Shown here piece after piece: positions 40,679 through 48,840 of a stretch of DNA of 64,000 nucleotides. Location of the stretch: the NCBI GenBank assembly GCA_900540545.1, contig UQGJ01000002.1, positions 62,001-126,000 of the forward strand, in the 5' to 3' direction. Positions within the stretch are counted from its first letter, which is position 1, and each line of letters starts with the position of its first letter. The notes below the pieces were generated by a model. It did not search any database. It was not told the origin of the DNA and saw only the letters and a program-made list of their open reading frames with translations. The translations under genes were made by a program, and so were the position numbers. The DNA is from an uncultured Eubacteriales bacterium (GTDB lineage: Bacteria; Bacillota; Clostridia; Oscillospirales; Oscillospiraceae).

Positions 40679-42091
40679 ATGGAAGAAAAGCAAAAGACCG
40701 CCGGCGAGCTGCGCCGGGAGGCGCTGCTGTACCAGCCCAAGAACGGCTACGACCGCCTCACCCCCGCCGACGAGGCCGCCATGAAGGCATACAGCGAGGA
40801 TTATAAAAAGTTCCTGGACGCCAGCATGACCGAGCGCGAGGCCGTGGACACCGCCATCGCCCTGGCCGAGGCCAAGGGCTTCAAGCCCCTGGTCCGGGGC
40901 ATGGAGTTGAAGGCCGGGGACAAGGTGTACCGCTCCAACCGGGGCAAGGCCATCATGCTGGCCGTCATCGGTGAAAAGCCCCTGGCCGAGGGCGTGAACA
41001 TCGGCGCGGCTCACATCGACTCCCCACGCCTGGACCTGAAGCCCAACCCCCTCTATGAGGACAGTGAGCTGGCCTTCTTCAAGACCCACTACTACGGCGG
41101 CATCAAGAAGTACCAATGGGTGACCATCCCCCTGGAGCTCCATGGCGTGGTGGCCCTCAAGGACGGCTCCGCCGTCAAGGTGGCCATCGGCGCGGGGGCG
41201 GGGGACCCCCTGTTCACCATCGACGACCTGCTGCCCCACCTTGGGGCCGAGCAGGGCCGGAAGCCCCTCAGCGACGCCATCCCCGGCGAGAGCCTCAACG
41301 TCCTGGTGGGCAGCCGCCCCTTTAAGGACGACGACGGCGCCGACCGGGTGAAGCTGGCGATTTTGGACCTGCTGAACCAGAAGTACAACATCGTGGAGGA
41401 GGACTTCATCTCCGCAGAGCTGGAGATCGTCCCCGCCTTCCACGCCAGCGACATCGGATTCGACCGCTCCCTCATCGGTGCCTACGGCCACGACGACCGG
41501 GTCTGCGCCTACGCCTCCCTGGCCGCTCTGCTGGACCTAGAGACCACCCCCACCAAGACCGCCGTGTGCATGCTGGCGGACAAGGAGGAAATCGGCTCCG
41601 AGGGCGTGTCCGGCATGCAGTCCGCCGCCTTCGACACCTTCATGTCCGACCTGTGCGACAGCCAGCGCATCCCCCTGAAAGCCTGCTACGAGAAGTCCTT
41701 CTGCCTGTCCGCCGACGTGACGGCGGCCTTCGACCCCAACTTCCCGGAAGTATATGAAAAGCGCAACAGCGCCCTGGTGAACTACGGCATGGGGCTGGCG
41801 AAATACACCGGCGCCCGGGGCAAGTCCGGCGCGTCCGACGCCTCCGCCGAACTGGTGGCCTACGCCCGCCGCATTTTCGACGCGGCGGGGGTGGTCTGGC
41901 AGATGGCCGAGCTGGGCAAGGTGGACGCGGGCGGCGGCGGCACCGTGGCGGCCTATATGGCCCAGCGGGACATCGACACCCTGGACGCGGGCGTCCCCGT
42001 CCTGTCCATGCACGCGCCCTTCGAGACTGTGGGTAAGCTGGACTGCTACATGACCTACCGGGGCATGAAAGCCGTCTTTGAGGCGAAATAA
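40679..42091 (+). CDS. M18-family aminopeptidase
   Basis: 470 aa with TTAGGAGGT upstream. Zinc aminopeptidase (aspartyl-aminopeptidase family, ApeA-like). Metal and catalytic blocks: NIGAAHIDSPRLDLKPNPLYED, GAYGHDDRVCAYASLAALL, CMLADKEEIGSEGVSGMQS, SFCLSADVTAAFDP and VLSMHAPFETVGKLDCY. All expected His/Asp/Glu ligands are visible. Cytosolic, no signal, releases N-terminal acidic or other residues from peptides. Ends with a strong hairpin terminator. Confidence 0.95.
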   Translation: MEEKQKTAGELRREALLYQPKNGYDRLTPADEAAMKAYSEDYKKFLDASMTEREAVDTAIALAEAKGFKPLVRGMELKAGDKVYRSNRGKAIMLAVIGEKPLAEGVNIGAAHIDSPRLDLKPNPLYEDSELAFFKTHYYGGIKKYQWVTIPLELHGVVALKDGSAVKVAIGAGAGDPLFTIDDLLPHLGAEQGRKPLSDAIPGESLNVLVGSRPFKDDDGADRVKLAILDLLNQKYNIVEEDFISAELEIVPAFHASDIGFDRSLIGAYGHDDRVCAYASLAALLDLETTPTKTAVCMLADKEEIGSEGVSGMQSAAFDTFMSDLCDSQRIPLKACYEKSFCLSADVTAAFDPNFPEVYEKRNSALVNYGMGLAKYTGARGKSGASDASAELVAYARRIFDAAGVVWQMAELGKVDAGGGGTVAAYMAQRDIDTLDAGVPVLSMHAPFETVGKLDCYMTYRGMKAVFEAK

Positions 42092-42093
42092 AA

Positions 42094-42145
42094 GCAAAAA
42101 TGGCCGGGGCGTACCGTGGATGGTGCGCCCCGGCCATTTTTGCGT
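42094..42145 (+). terminator. Terminator of the coaE-M18 group
   Basis: GCAAAAATGGCCGGGGCG (42094-42111) pairs with CGCCCCGGCCATTTTTGC (42126-42143). It contains T5. Confidence 0.85.
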
Positions 42146-42169
42146 CGGGTCGTCCTCCCGTCCTACGCA

Positions 42170-42209
42170 TGTCATTGCACGCCAGTTCGCAAACTGGCGT
42201 GGCAATCCG
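42170..42209. repeat. REP-like palindromic repeat, copy C
   Basis: Third copy of the element at 1093 and 3029 (stem GCCAGT/ACTGGC identical; GA changed to CA-type in the 5' side of the outer loop). Intergenic between the M18 and tepA genes, just after a terminator. Confidence 0.8.
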
Positions 42210-42248
42210 CTCTCTTGCCTTTTCTACCCAAAGCCCCCAAGAGAAAAT

Positions 42249-42280
42249 GCCGGGCGATAAGAATCGCTCGGCCTCTTTTT
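42249..42280 (+). terminator. Terminator-like hairpin upstream of tepA
   Basis: GCCGGGCGAT (42249-42258) pairs with ATCGCTCGGC (42263-42272, one G-T), followed by CTCTTTTT. It is the second terminator before tepA, so either a leftover of a repeat or an attenuator. Confidence 0.55.
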
Positions 42281-42320
42281 GCGCAACCTAACCCAAATGT
42301 ATTGGGAGGTTGTTTATACT

Positions 42321-43046
42321 ATGGCAGACGAGAGCAAGGAGACCCTGGAGACTGGAAACGAGGACAATTCCAATCCCTCCGACCGCCAGCAGCAAATCGT
42401 GGATATGGGCTCCGCCACCATCAAGACGGAGAAGGGGACCATCCACACCCTCACCATCGTGGGACAAATTGAGGGGCACCAGGTCCTGCCGCCCATGAGC
42501 AAGTCCACCAAATACGAACACGTCATGCCACTGCTGGCCACTGTGGAGGAGAGCGAGGACGTGGACGGCCTGCTGATTCTGCTCAACACCGTGGGCGGCG
42601 ACATTGAGGCCGGGCTCGCCATCGCCGAGCTGATTTCCAGCATGAAAAAGCCCACGGTCTCCCTGGTGCTGGGGGGTGGCCACTCCATCGGCGTGCCCCT
42701 GGCTGTCTCGGCCCAGGCGTCCTTCATCGCCCCCTCCGCGGCCATGACCATCCACCCGGTCCGACTCTCCGGCACTGTCATCGGCGTGAGCCAGACCTTT
42801 GCCTACTTCGCCCGCATCCAGGACCGCATCATCGACTTCGTCACCCGCAACAGCCATGTGAACCGGGAGACCTTTACAAGCCTTATGCTCCAAACTGGCG
42901 AGTTGGCCGCCGACGTGGGCAGCGTCATCGATGGCCGGCAGGCGGTGGAGATTGGGCTGATCGACCACGTGGGCGGACTGTCCGATGCCTTGGAGTATCT
43001 GCACGGGATGATGGAGGCGCGGAAAAAGGAAGCGGGGCAGGGATAA
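42321..43046 (+). CDS. tepA: TepA-like ClpP-fold protease
   Basis: 241 aa, ATG at 42321 after GGGAGGT. ClpP/crotonase-like fold: VDGLLILLNTVGGDIEAGLAIAELISSMKKPTVSLVLGGGHSIGVPLAVSA holds the nucleophilic Ser (GHSIG) and AAMTIHPVRLSGTVIGVSQ the His. C-terminal helix carries a GQAVEIGLIDHVG-type segment (here GRQAVEIGLIDHVGGLSDA). In B. subtilis TepA assists protein export and spore development and degrades signal peptides; that role is by analogy. Cytosolic, no signal peptide. It is normally next to ftsK/spoIIIE, as here with two genes between. Confidence 0.88.
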   Translation: MADESKETLETGNEDNSNPSDRQQQIVDMGSATIKTEKGTIHTLTIVGQIEGHQVLPPMSKSTKYEHVMPLLATVEESEDVDGLLILLNTVGGDIEAGLAIAELISSMKKPTVSLVLGGGHSIGVPLAVSAQASFIAPSAAMTIHPVRLSGTVIGVSQTFAYFARIQDRIIDFVTRNSHVNRETFTSLMLQTGELAADVGSVIDGRQAVEIGLIDHVGGLSDALEYLHGMMEARKKEAGQG

Positions 43047-43118
43047 AAACATTGGAAATATCTCAAGGCTTGTGTTAATATAGTATCTGTATCTTTATGC
43101 GCATAGGAGGACACAGCT

Positions 43119-43958
43119 TTGACTTATTTGAACGCGGTCCTGATGGGACTCCTGCAGGGTGTGGCGGAATTCCTGCCCATCTCCAGTTCCGGCCACCTGG
43201 CCCTGTTCCAGCATTTTTTCCAGATGGAAAATTTTGAGGAGACCCAGCTCTTTTTCACCGTCATGCTCCACTTCGGCACTCTGGTGTCAGTGTTCATCTA
43301 CTATTGGCGTGACATCATCGACATGATTCGGGAGTTCTTCCTGGGCGTCCGGGACCTGGCCTCCCCGAAGCACCGGGGCGGGGCGACGCCGCCCGCCCGC
43401 CGCATGGTCCTGCTCATCATCGTGGCGACCCTGCCCCTCTTTGTGGTCCTGCCGGTGAAGGACTACATCGAGGCCGCCGCCGGCAGCGTCGTTTTTGTCT
43501 CCATCGCCCTGCTGGTCACGGGCTGTATCCTCTTTTTCTCCGACCGGCTGGCCAAGGGCCGCAAGACGGCTAAAAACGCCACTGTGGTGGACGCCCTGGT
43601 GGTGGGCGCGGCCCAGTGCCTGGGCACCTTCCCCGGCATCTCCCGCTCCGGCAGCACCATCTCCGCGGGTATGCTGCGGGGCTATGACCGCTCCTTCGCC
43701 GTGCGCTTTTCCTTTCTCATGTCCCTGCCCGCCGTCATCGGCGCCACCCTCCTGGAGCTGAAGGATGCCCTGGAGGTGGGCCTGGACCCGGCCATCCTGC
43801 CCTACTGTCTGGTGGGCATGGTGGTCTCCGGCGTGGTGGGCTTCTTTGCCATCAAGCTGGTGAACCTCCTGGCCGACAAAGGCAAGTTCGGCGCATTTGC
43901 CTACTACTGCTGGGCGGCGGGCCTCGTCTCCCTGATTGCCGGTTTCTTGATCAAATAG
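43119..43958 (+). CDS. uppP: Undecaprenyl-diphosphatase
   Basis: 279 aa, TTG start after TAGGAGGACAC. Integral membrane phosphatase recycling undecaprenyl pyrophosphate to the monophosphate carrier; overproduction gives bacitracin resistance in relatives. GVAEFLPISSSGHLALFQHF (E and S-S-S-G-H motif 1) and PGISRSGSTISAGMLRGYDRSFAVRFSFLMSLPAVIGA (motif 2) are both present; about eight membrane segments. Upstream, TTGGAA-18-TAATAT (43051-43080) could be a promoter. Related to the envelope-stress theme of the window. Confidence 0.96.
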   Translation: MTYLNAVLMGLLQGVAEFLPISSSGHLALFQHFFQMENFEETQLFFTVMLHFGTLVSVFIYYWRDIIDMIREFFLGVRDLASPKHRGGATPPARRMVLLIIVATLPLFVVLPVKDYIEAAAGSVVFVSIALLVTGCILFFSDRLAKGRKTAKNATVVDALVVGAAQCLGTFPGISRSGSTISAGMLRGYDRSFAVRFSFLMSLPAVIGATLLELKDALEVGLDPAILPYCLVGMVVSGVVGFFAIKLVNLLADKGKFGAFAYYCWAAGLVSLIAGFLIK

Positions 43959-43977
43959 AGAGAAAGAATGTGTTGGT

Positions 43978-45654
43978 ATGAGCAGACGCCTGCTGGTCCT
44001 GTGTCTTTCCGCCGCGCTGCTGGCGTCTCTGTGCCCTTCGGGCATGGCGGCGGGGCAGGAGACGGTCATACAGTCCGTCTCGGCGGGGGAGTACCACGCC
44101 CTGGCCGTGGACGGCGCCGGGACTTTGTGGGCCTGGGGCTGGAACAATTACGGCCAGCTGGGGGACCCGGCGCTGGACAACAGCGGTGGGGATGCGGATG
44201 GTCCGTTTTTGACCGTTCCGGCCAAGGTAATGGAGGATGTGGCCGACGCCTGGGCCGGGAACTGGAGCTCTGCGGCATTGAAAACAGACGGAACCCTGTG
44301 GCGCTGGGGGAACGGCGAGATGCCCTGCCTGTGGATGGAGGACGTCAAATCTGCCGCCATGGATAAACTCCTGAACGGCGGGGCCGCGGTTACCGGGGAC
44401 GGTGCCCTGTGGCTGTGGGGCGATAATCATTTGGGCCAGCTCACCCCCATGGGGGTGGCGGAGGAGACCTCCGAACTGCCTGTGAAGGCCATGGAGGACG
44501 TGGCCGCTGTGGATGTGGGCTACGGCACGGTGATGGCCCTGAAAACAGACGCCACCCTCTGGGCCTGGGGCCACGATATGTTTGGCAAGGTGGGGGCGGA
44601 AGAGCCCGCGGATGAGCTGGCCGAAGGCGGATACGAGGGGTTCCCATACCGCCCGGAGCCTGTGCAGGTGCTGGACCGGGTGTCCAAAGTCAAGGTGGGC
44701 TGCAACGATACGCTGGCCCTCCGGGACGACGGCACCCTCTGGGTATGGGGCTTGAACCGCTTTGGCGTCTCCAACAACGAGGATGAGTATGGTCAGCTTT
44801 ATCAAGACACCCCCGTCCAGGTCATGGAGGACGTGGCGGATATGGCCTCCGGCCACGGGACCAGTTACATACTGAAAACGGATGGCACCCTGTGGGCCGT
44901 GGGCGACAACAGCTTTGGAGAGCTGGGAGACGGCACGGTGAAAGACGCGGCGGAGCTGGTCCAAATCATGTCCGGCGTGGCCGCGGTGGAGGCTGGGGAC
45001 TGCTATGTCCTGGCTTTGAAGGACGATGGGACCCTCTGGTCATGGGGGCTCAACAGCGAGGGGCAGCTTGGAAACGGCGGAAAGGGCAACGGGGTCAGCA
45101 ACATCGGCCCAACCCAGTCGGTGCCTGTGCAAGTATCCTTCGCGGAAGCGGTCCCATCCGATGAAATGGTAACGGCCTACCCGGGCGTCGCGTTTGCCAT
45201 CATGGTGGATCAGAATTGGGCGCACCTGTCCCTGTACGGCCTGGAAAATGAGGTCGGAAACCGGAACTACTATGTCCGGCTCCGGGATGTGGCGGCGGAG
45301 TTTGCCAGGGCAGGCGCCCCCCTTGGCGTGGACTACGACGGCGAGACCGGCATCATCGCCCTCACCACCGGGGCAGCCTACCAACCCCAGACCGGGGACG
45401 GCGACCTGCCCTTCGTCGGTGTCCAGGCCGCCCGGCGGGGTGGAAGCAAGGTCACGGTGGACGGCGTGGCGGTGGAGCTGGACTCCTTCACCATCACCGA
45501 CAGCGCCGGAGGAGGACATACTTACTTCAAGCTCCGGGACCTGGGCAGGGCTCTGGGCTTCAACGTCCGCTGGGACAGCGAGTACCACCACGAGTTTCTG
45601 GACGTGTCCGGGCGCATCCTCATCGAGACGGACAGGCCCTATACGGAAGAATAA
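43978..45654 (+). CDS. Secreted RCC1-repeat protein with C-terminal copper-amine-oxidase-like stalk domain
   Basis: 558 aa. Sec signal residues 1-25. About seven RCC1-type beta-propeller repeats (VSAGEYHALAVDGAGTLWAWGWNNYGQLGD, and repeats of the pattern ALKTDGTLWRWG... / ALRDDGTLWVWGLNRFG), residues ~35-385. The C-terminal ~150 residues are the stalk domain common in Oscillospiraceae (NRNYYVRLRDVAAEF...VTVDGVAVELDSFTI...TYFKLRDLGRALGFNVRWDSEY...ILIETDRPYTEE). Likely a cell-surface protein; binding partner unknown. Tyr/Trp-rich blades could bind polymers. 19 bp from uppP. Confidence 0.9.
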   Translation: MSRRLLVLCLSAALLASLCPSGMAAGQETVIQSVSAGEYHALAVDGAGTLWAWGWNNYGQLGDPALDNSGGDADGPFLTVPAKVMEDVADAWAGNWSSAALKTDGTLWRWGNGEMPCLWMEDVKSAAMDKLLNGGAAVTGDGALWLWGDNHLGQLTPMGVAEETSELPVKAMEDVAAVDVGYGTVMALKTDATLWAWGHDMFGKVGAEEPADELAEGGYEGFPYRPEPVQVLDRVSKVKVGCNDTLALRDDGTLWVWGLNRFGVSNNEDEYGQLYQDTPVQVMEDVADMASGHGTSYILKTDGTLWAVGDNSFGELGDGTVKDAAELVQIMSGVAAVEAGDCYVLALKDDGTLWSWGLNSEGQLGNGGKGNGVSNIGPTQSVPVQVSFAEAVPSDEMVTAYPGVAFAIMVDQNWAHLSLYGLENEVGNRNYYVRLRDVAAEFARAGAPLGVDYDGETGIIALTTGAAYQPQTGDGDLPFVGVQAARRGGSKVTVDGVAVELDSFTITDSAGGGHTYFKLRDLGRALGFNVRWDSEYHHEFLDVSGRILIETDRPYTEE

Positions 45655-45688
45655 CGGTTAGACTACCCCTGAAAGGATTTGATTTCAT

Positions 45689-48394
45689 ATGGCCAGCACA
45701 CAAAAGAAAAAGCCCGCCTCCAGTTCCGGCGGAAAGCGGACCGCATCCGCGTCCCGGTCCGGCGGCTCCCGCGCGTCGAACAGCCGCAAGGCCCCGCCGC
45801 CGCCAAAGCCCATCCGCCGGGAGGTGGGGGCCGTGGTCTGTCTGCTGCTGGCCTTCTTCGCCGCCATCGGGTACTTCAATATCCAGGCCTATTTCATCGA
45901 TCTGTGGTGCAACCTGCTCAAGGGCCTCTTCGGCTACGGCTTCTGGCTGGCGCCCCCCATGCTGGCGGTGGCCAGCTATATCCTGGCCTTCCACCGGGGC
46001 CGCCCGGTCCGTCTGCGGCTGTGGTGCGCCCTGCTGACCCCCGTGGTCATGGGCTGTATCCTCCACCTGTTCCTCTATCGGGGGGACTTTGCCTTCAGCT
46101 TCGCCGCCATCCAGGGCCTGTGGACCGACGGACTGGCCATGAAGTGCGGCGGCGTGGTCAGCGGCGTGCTGGCCCAAGCGCTGATTCTCGCCATCAGCAA
46201 AATCGGCACCGGCGTGGTCCTGATTCTGGGTCAGGCTCTGCTGCTGATGGGTGCCTTCCACCTGTCCATCGTGGACATCGTGGAGACCCTCCGCAACCGG
46301 CCCCGGGCCGAGTATGAGTACGAGGAGGAAGAGGAGCCGGAGCCCGCGCCCCGGCCCCGGAAGCCCGTCCCCGAGAAGCCAGACCGCCGCCGGACTGCCG
46401 CCATCGACATCCCCGTGGACGACGGCCCCCTGCCCGAGCCCGTGGAGGAGCCGGTCAAGCCCCCCAAGCGGGAACGTCTCTTCAACCGCAAGGCTGGGGT
46501 CCTGCCCCCGGACCAGGTCCTCACCGGGGCCAAGCCTATGGAGACGCCGGTGCCCGCCCCTGCGCCGGACCCCGTGCCGGAGCCGGATGCGCCCGTCCCC
46601 GCCCCTGTGGTGGAGCCGGAGCCCGCCGCCGAGGTTCCTGCCCCGCCCGAGCCTATCCCGGAGGCCGTCCCTGTGCCGCCGCTGCCGGAAATCGAACGGG
46701 AGCCGGCGGTGGAGAAGGTGACGGCCAAGGAGGCCCGGCTGGCCGCCGACGAGGTGGCCCGGGACATCGAAAAGACCATGGAAGCCCCGCCCGCCCCGGC
46801 CTACCAGTACCCACCGGTGTCCCTGCTCACCGAGGGCAGCGGCGACGTGGGCGCGGGGGCCCAGAACGAGCTGCGCACCAATCAGGAGCGCCTGTCCGAG
46901 ACCATCCGCTCCTTCGGCATCGAGGCCCGCATCGCCGACGTGACCCGGGGTCCCTCCGTCACCCGGTATGAGGTGGAGCTGGACCAGGGCGTCCGCCTGA
47001 ACAAGCTGACCAATCTGGCCGACGACATCGCCCTGGCCCTGGGGGCCACCGGCGTGCGCATCGCCCCCATCCCGGACAAGATCGCCACTGTGGGCATCGA
47101 GGTGCCCAACAAGCTGGTCAGCCCCGTCCATATTCATGAGGTCATCGACTCCAAAGCCTTCCGGGACCACACCTCCAAGGTGGCCTTCGCCGTGGGCAAG
47201 GACATCGGCGGCAACTGCATCGTGGGCAATATCGCCAAGCTGCCCCACCTGCTTATCGCCGGTACCACCGGCTCCGGTAAGTCGGTGTGCACCAACTCCC
47301 TCATCATCTCCATGCTCTACAAGGCCACCCCCGACGAGGTCCGTCTCATCATGGTGGACCCCAAGATGGTGGAGCTGGGCATCTACAACGGCATCCCCCA
47401 TCTGCTGATCCCCGTGGTCACCGACCCGAAAAAGGCCGCCGGCGCCCTCCAGTGGGCCGTGGCCGAGATGATGAAGCGCTACCGTGCCTTCTCCGAGGTG
47501 GGGGTCCGGGACCTGGCCTCCTACAACGCCCAGGCGGCCAAGCGCGAGGACCTGACCAAGATGCCCCAAATCGTGGTGGTCATCGACGAGCTGGCCGACC
47601 TCATGCTGGTGGCCGCCAAAGAGGTGGAGGAATCCATCTGCCGGGTGGCCCAGATGGGCCGCGCCGCCGGAATGCACCTCATCATCGCCACCCAGCGCCC
47701 CTCCGCCGACGTGATTACCGGCCTGATGAAGGCCAACATCCCCTCCCGCATCGCCTTCGCCGTGGCGTCCAGCCTGGAATCCCGTATCATCCTGGACACC
47801 CAGGGCGCGGAAAAGCTGGTGGGCCGGGGCGATATGCTCTACTTCCCCCTGGGGTCCGGCAAGCCCCTCCGGGTCCAGGGCTGCCTGATTTCCGACGAGG
47901 AGGTGGCCTCGGTGGTGGAGTTCGTCAAAAAGGGCTCCACCGCCGAGTACGACGAGGAGATCATCCACGAGATCGAGCTTCACGCCGCCGAGAAGGACAA
48001 GCAGGGCAAGGGCGTGGGCGGTTCCGCCCCCGAAGAGGTGGGCGACGACTTTGATGAACTGCTCCCCGCCGCCATCGAGGTGGTGGTGGACACTGGCATG
48101 GCCTCCGTGTCCATGCTCCAGCGCCGCCTGAAGCTGGGCTATTCCAGGGCCGCCCGTCTGGTGGACCAGATGGAGGAAAAGGGCGTAGTCGGCCCCTTTG
48201 AGGGCTCCAAGCCCCGCCAGGTTTTGATTACCAAGGAGCAGTGGCAGGAGATGCAGTTCAAGCAGGGTATGGTGGACGCCGTCCCCGAACCGGCCTATGC
48301 CGAGCCGGTCCCGGAGGAGCTGGAATTCGAGGGCGACGCCGTTCCCCAGGGCCGGGACGTCCCCTTTGACCTGGACGACGAGAGCGGCTTTTAA
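45689..48394 (+). CDS. FtsK/SpoIIIE family DNA translocase
   Basis: 901 aa. N-terminal four membrane helices (residues ~45-190), then a proline/glutamate-rich linker (~residues 200-370), then the motor: Walker A AGTTGSGKSVCTNSL, Walker B VVVIDELADLM, HLIIATQRPSADVITGLMKANIPSRIAFAVASSLESRIILD, and the C-terminal gamma winged-helix (GMASVSMLQRRLKLGYSRAARLVDQMEEKGVVGPFEGSKPRQVLI) that reads KOPS/SRS polarity sequences. It pumps chromosomal DNA through the closing division or spore septum. The spore gene context makes a SpoIIIE role probable, but one protein may serve both. Confidence 0.95.
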   Translation: MASTQKKKPASSSGGKRTASASRSGGSRASNSRKAPPPPKPIRREVGAVVCLLLAFFAAIGYFNIQAYFIDLWCNLLKGLFGYGFWLAPPMLAVASYILAFHRGRPVRLRLWCALLTPVVMGCILHLFLYRGDFAFSFAAIQGLWTDGLAMKCGGVVSGVLAQALILAISKIGTGVVLILGQALLLMGAFHLSIVDIVETLRNRPRAEYEYEEEEEPEPAPRPRKPVPEKPDRRRTAAIDIPVDDGPLPEPVEEPVKPPKRERLFNRKAGVLPPDQVLTGAKPMETPVPAPAPDPVPEPDAPVPAPVVEPEPAAEVPAPPEPIPEAVPVPPLPEIEREPAVEKVTAKEARLAADEVARDIEKTMEAPPAPAYQYPPVSLLTEGSGDVGAGAQNELRTNQERLSETIRSFGIEARIADVTRGPSVTRYEVELDQGVRLNKLTNLADDIALALGATGVRIAPIPDKIATVGIEVPNKLVSPVHIHEVIDSKAFRDHTSKVAFAVGKDIGGNCIVGNIAKLPHLLIAGTTGSGKSVCTNSLIISMLYKATPDEVRLIMVDPKMVELGIYNGIPHLLIPVVTDPKKAAGALQWAVAEMMKRYRAFSEVGVRDLASYNAQAAKREDLTKMPQIVVVIDELADLMLVAAKEVEESICRVAQMGRAAGMHLIIATQRPSADVITGLMKANIPSRIAFAVASSLESRIILDTQGAEKLVGRGDMLYFPLGSGKPLRVQGCLISDEEVASVVEFVKKGSTAEYDEEIIHEIELHAAEKDKQGKGVGGSAPEEVGDDFDELLPAAIEVVVDTGMASVSMLQRRLKLGYSRAARLVDQMEEKGVVGPFEGSKPRQVLITKEQWQEMQFKQGMVDAVPEPAYAEPVPEELEFEGDAVPQGRDVPFDLDDESGF

Positions 48395-48406
48395 GGAGGA
48401 CATGGG

Positions 48407-48805
48407 ATGGACGTGAAGTTTCGCCCAGAGCAGGAGCTGGACGCGGTCCACGAGGGCCTGACGGCCTACAACCGCAAGTTTTTCAAGGAGACCGGGGATT
48501 TATCCTGCTGCATCGAGGACGAACAGGGCCGGTGCATCGCCGGCTCCCTGGTTTGGCGGGCCGACGACCTGGTGATGGTGGACCTTCTGTGGGTGGACGA
48601 GGCCCACAGGGGGCAGGGGCTGGGCGCACGGCTGCTGAACGCGGTGGAGGCCGAGGCGGAGCGCGTGGGCGCGAAGCGCATCGAGCTGAACACCTTTGGC
48701 TTTCAGGCCCCGGGCTTCTATGAAAAGCTGGGCTACCGCCGCTTCGGCGCGGTGGAACCCGCCGTGGGCGACTACGGCCACTATTTCTACCTCAAAGAGC
48801 TATGA
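48407..48805 (+). CDS. GNAT-family N-acetyltransferase
   Basis: 132 aa. Acetyl-CoA-binding block VMVDLLWVDEAHRGQGLGARLLNAVEAEAERVGAKRIELNTFGFQAPGFYEKLGYRRFG includes the R-G-x-G-x-G pyrophosphate loop (RGQGLG) and the C-terminal FYEKLGY-x-RFG motif. Substrate unknown. ATG after AAGGAGG, 12 bp after ftsK. The last codons are part of an 18-bp terminator stem shared with convergent ypeB. Confidence 0.92.
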   Translation: MDVKFRPEQELDAVHEGLTAYNRKFFKETGDLSCCIEDEQGRCIAGSLVWRADDLVMVDLLWVDEAHRGQGLGARLLNAVEAEAERVGAKRIELNTFGFQAPGFYEKLGYRRFGAVEPAVGDYGHYFYLKEL

Positions 48806-48840
48806 GAAAAAGCCGCCCGTGTGGGCGGCTTTTTCTCATA
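48801..48840 (+). terminator. Shared bidirectional terminator containing both stop codons
   Basis: TATGAGAAAAAGCCGCCC (48801-48818) pairs perfectly with GGGCGGCTTTTTCTCATA (48823-48840), loop GTGT. The GNAT stop (48803-48805) and the ypeB stop (48838-48836, minus) are in the two arms. Confidence 0.9.

Noticed and set aside
45620..48451. 943-codon open frame on the minus strand opposite ftsK/spoIIIE
   Set aside because: A GC-skew shadow: low-complexity His/Gly/Gln/Val-rich translation, no ribosome-binding site, and the plus strand encodes an unmistakable translocase.
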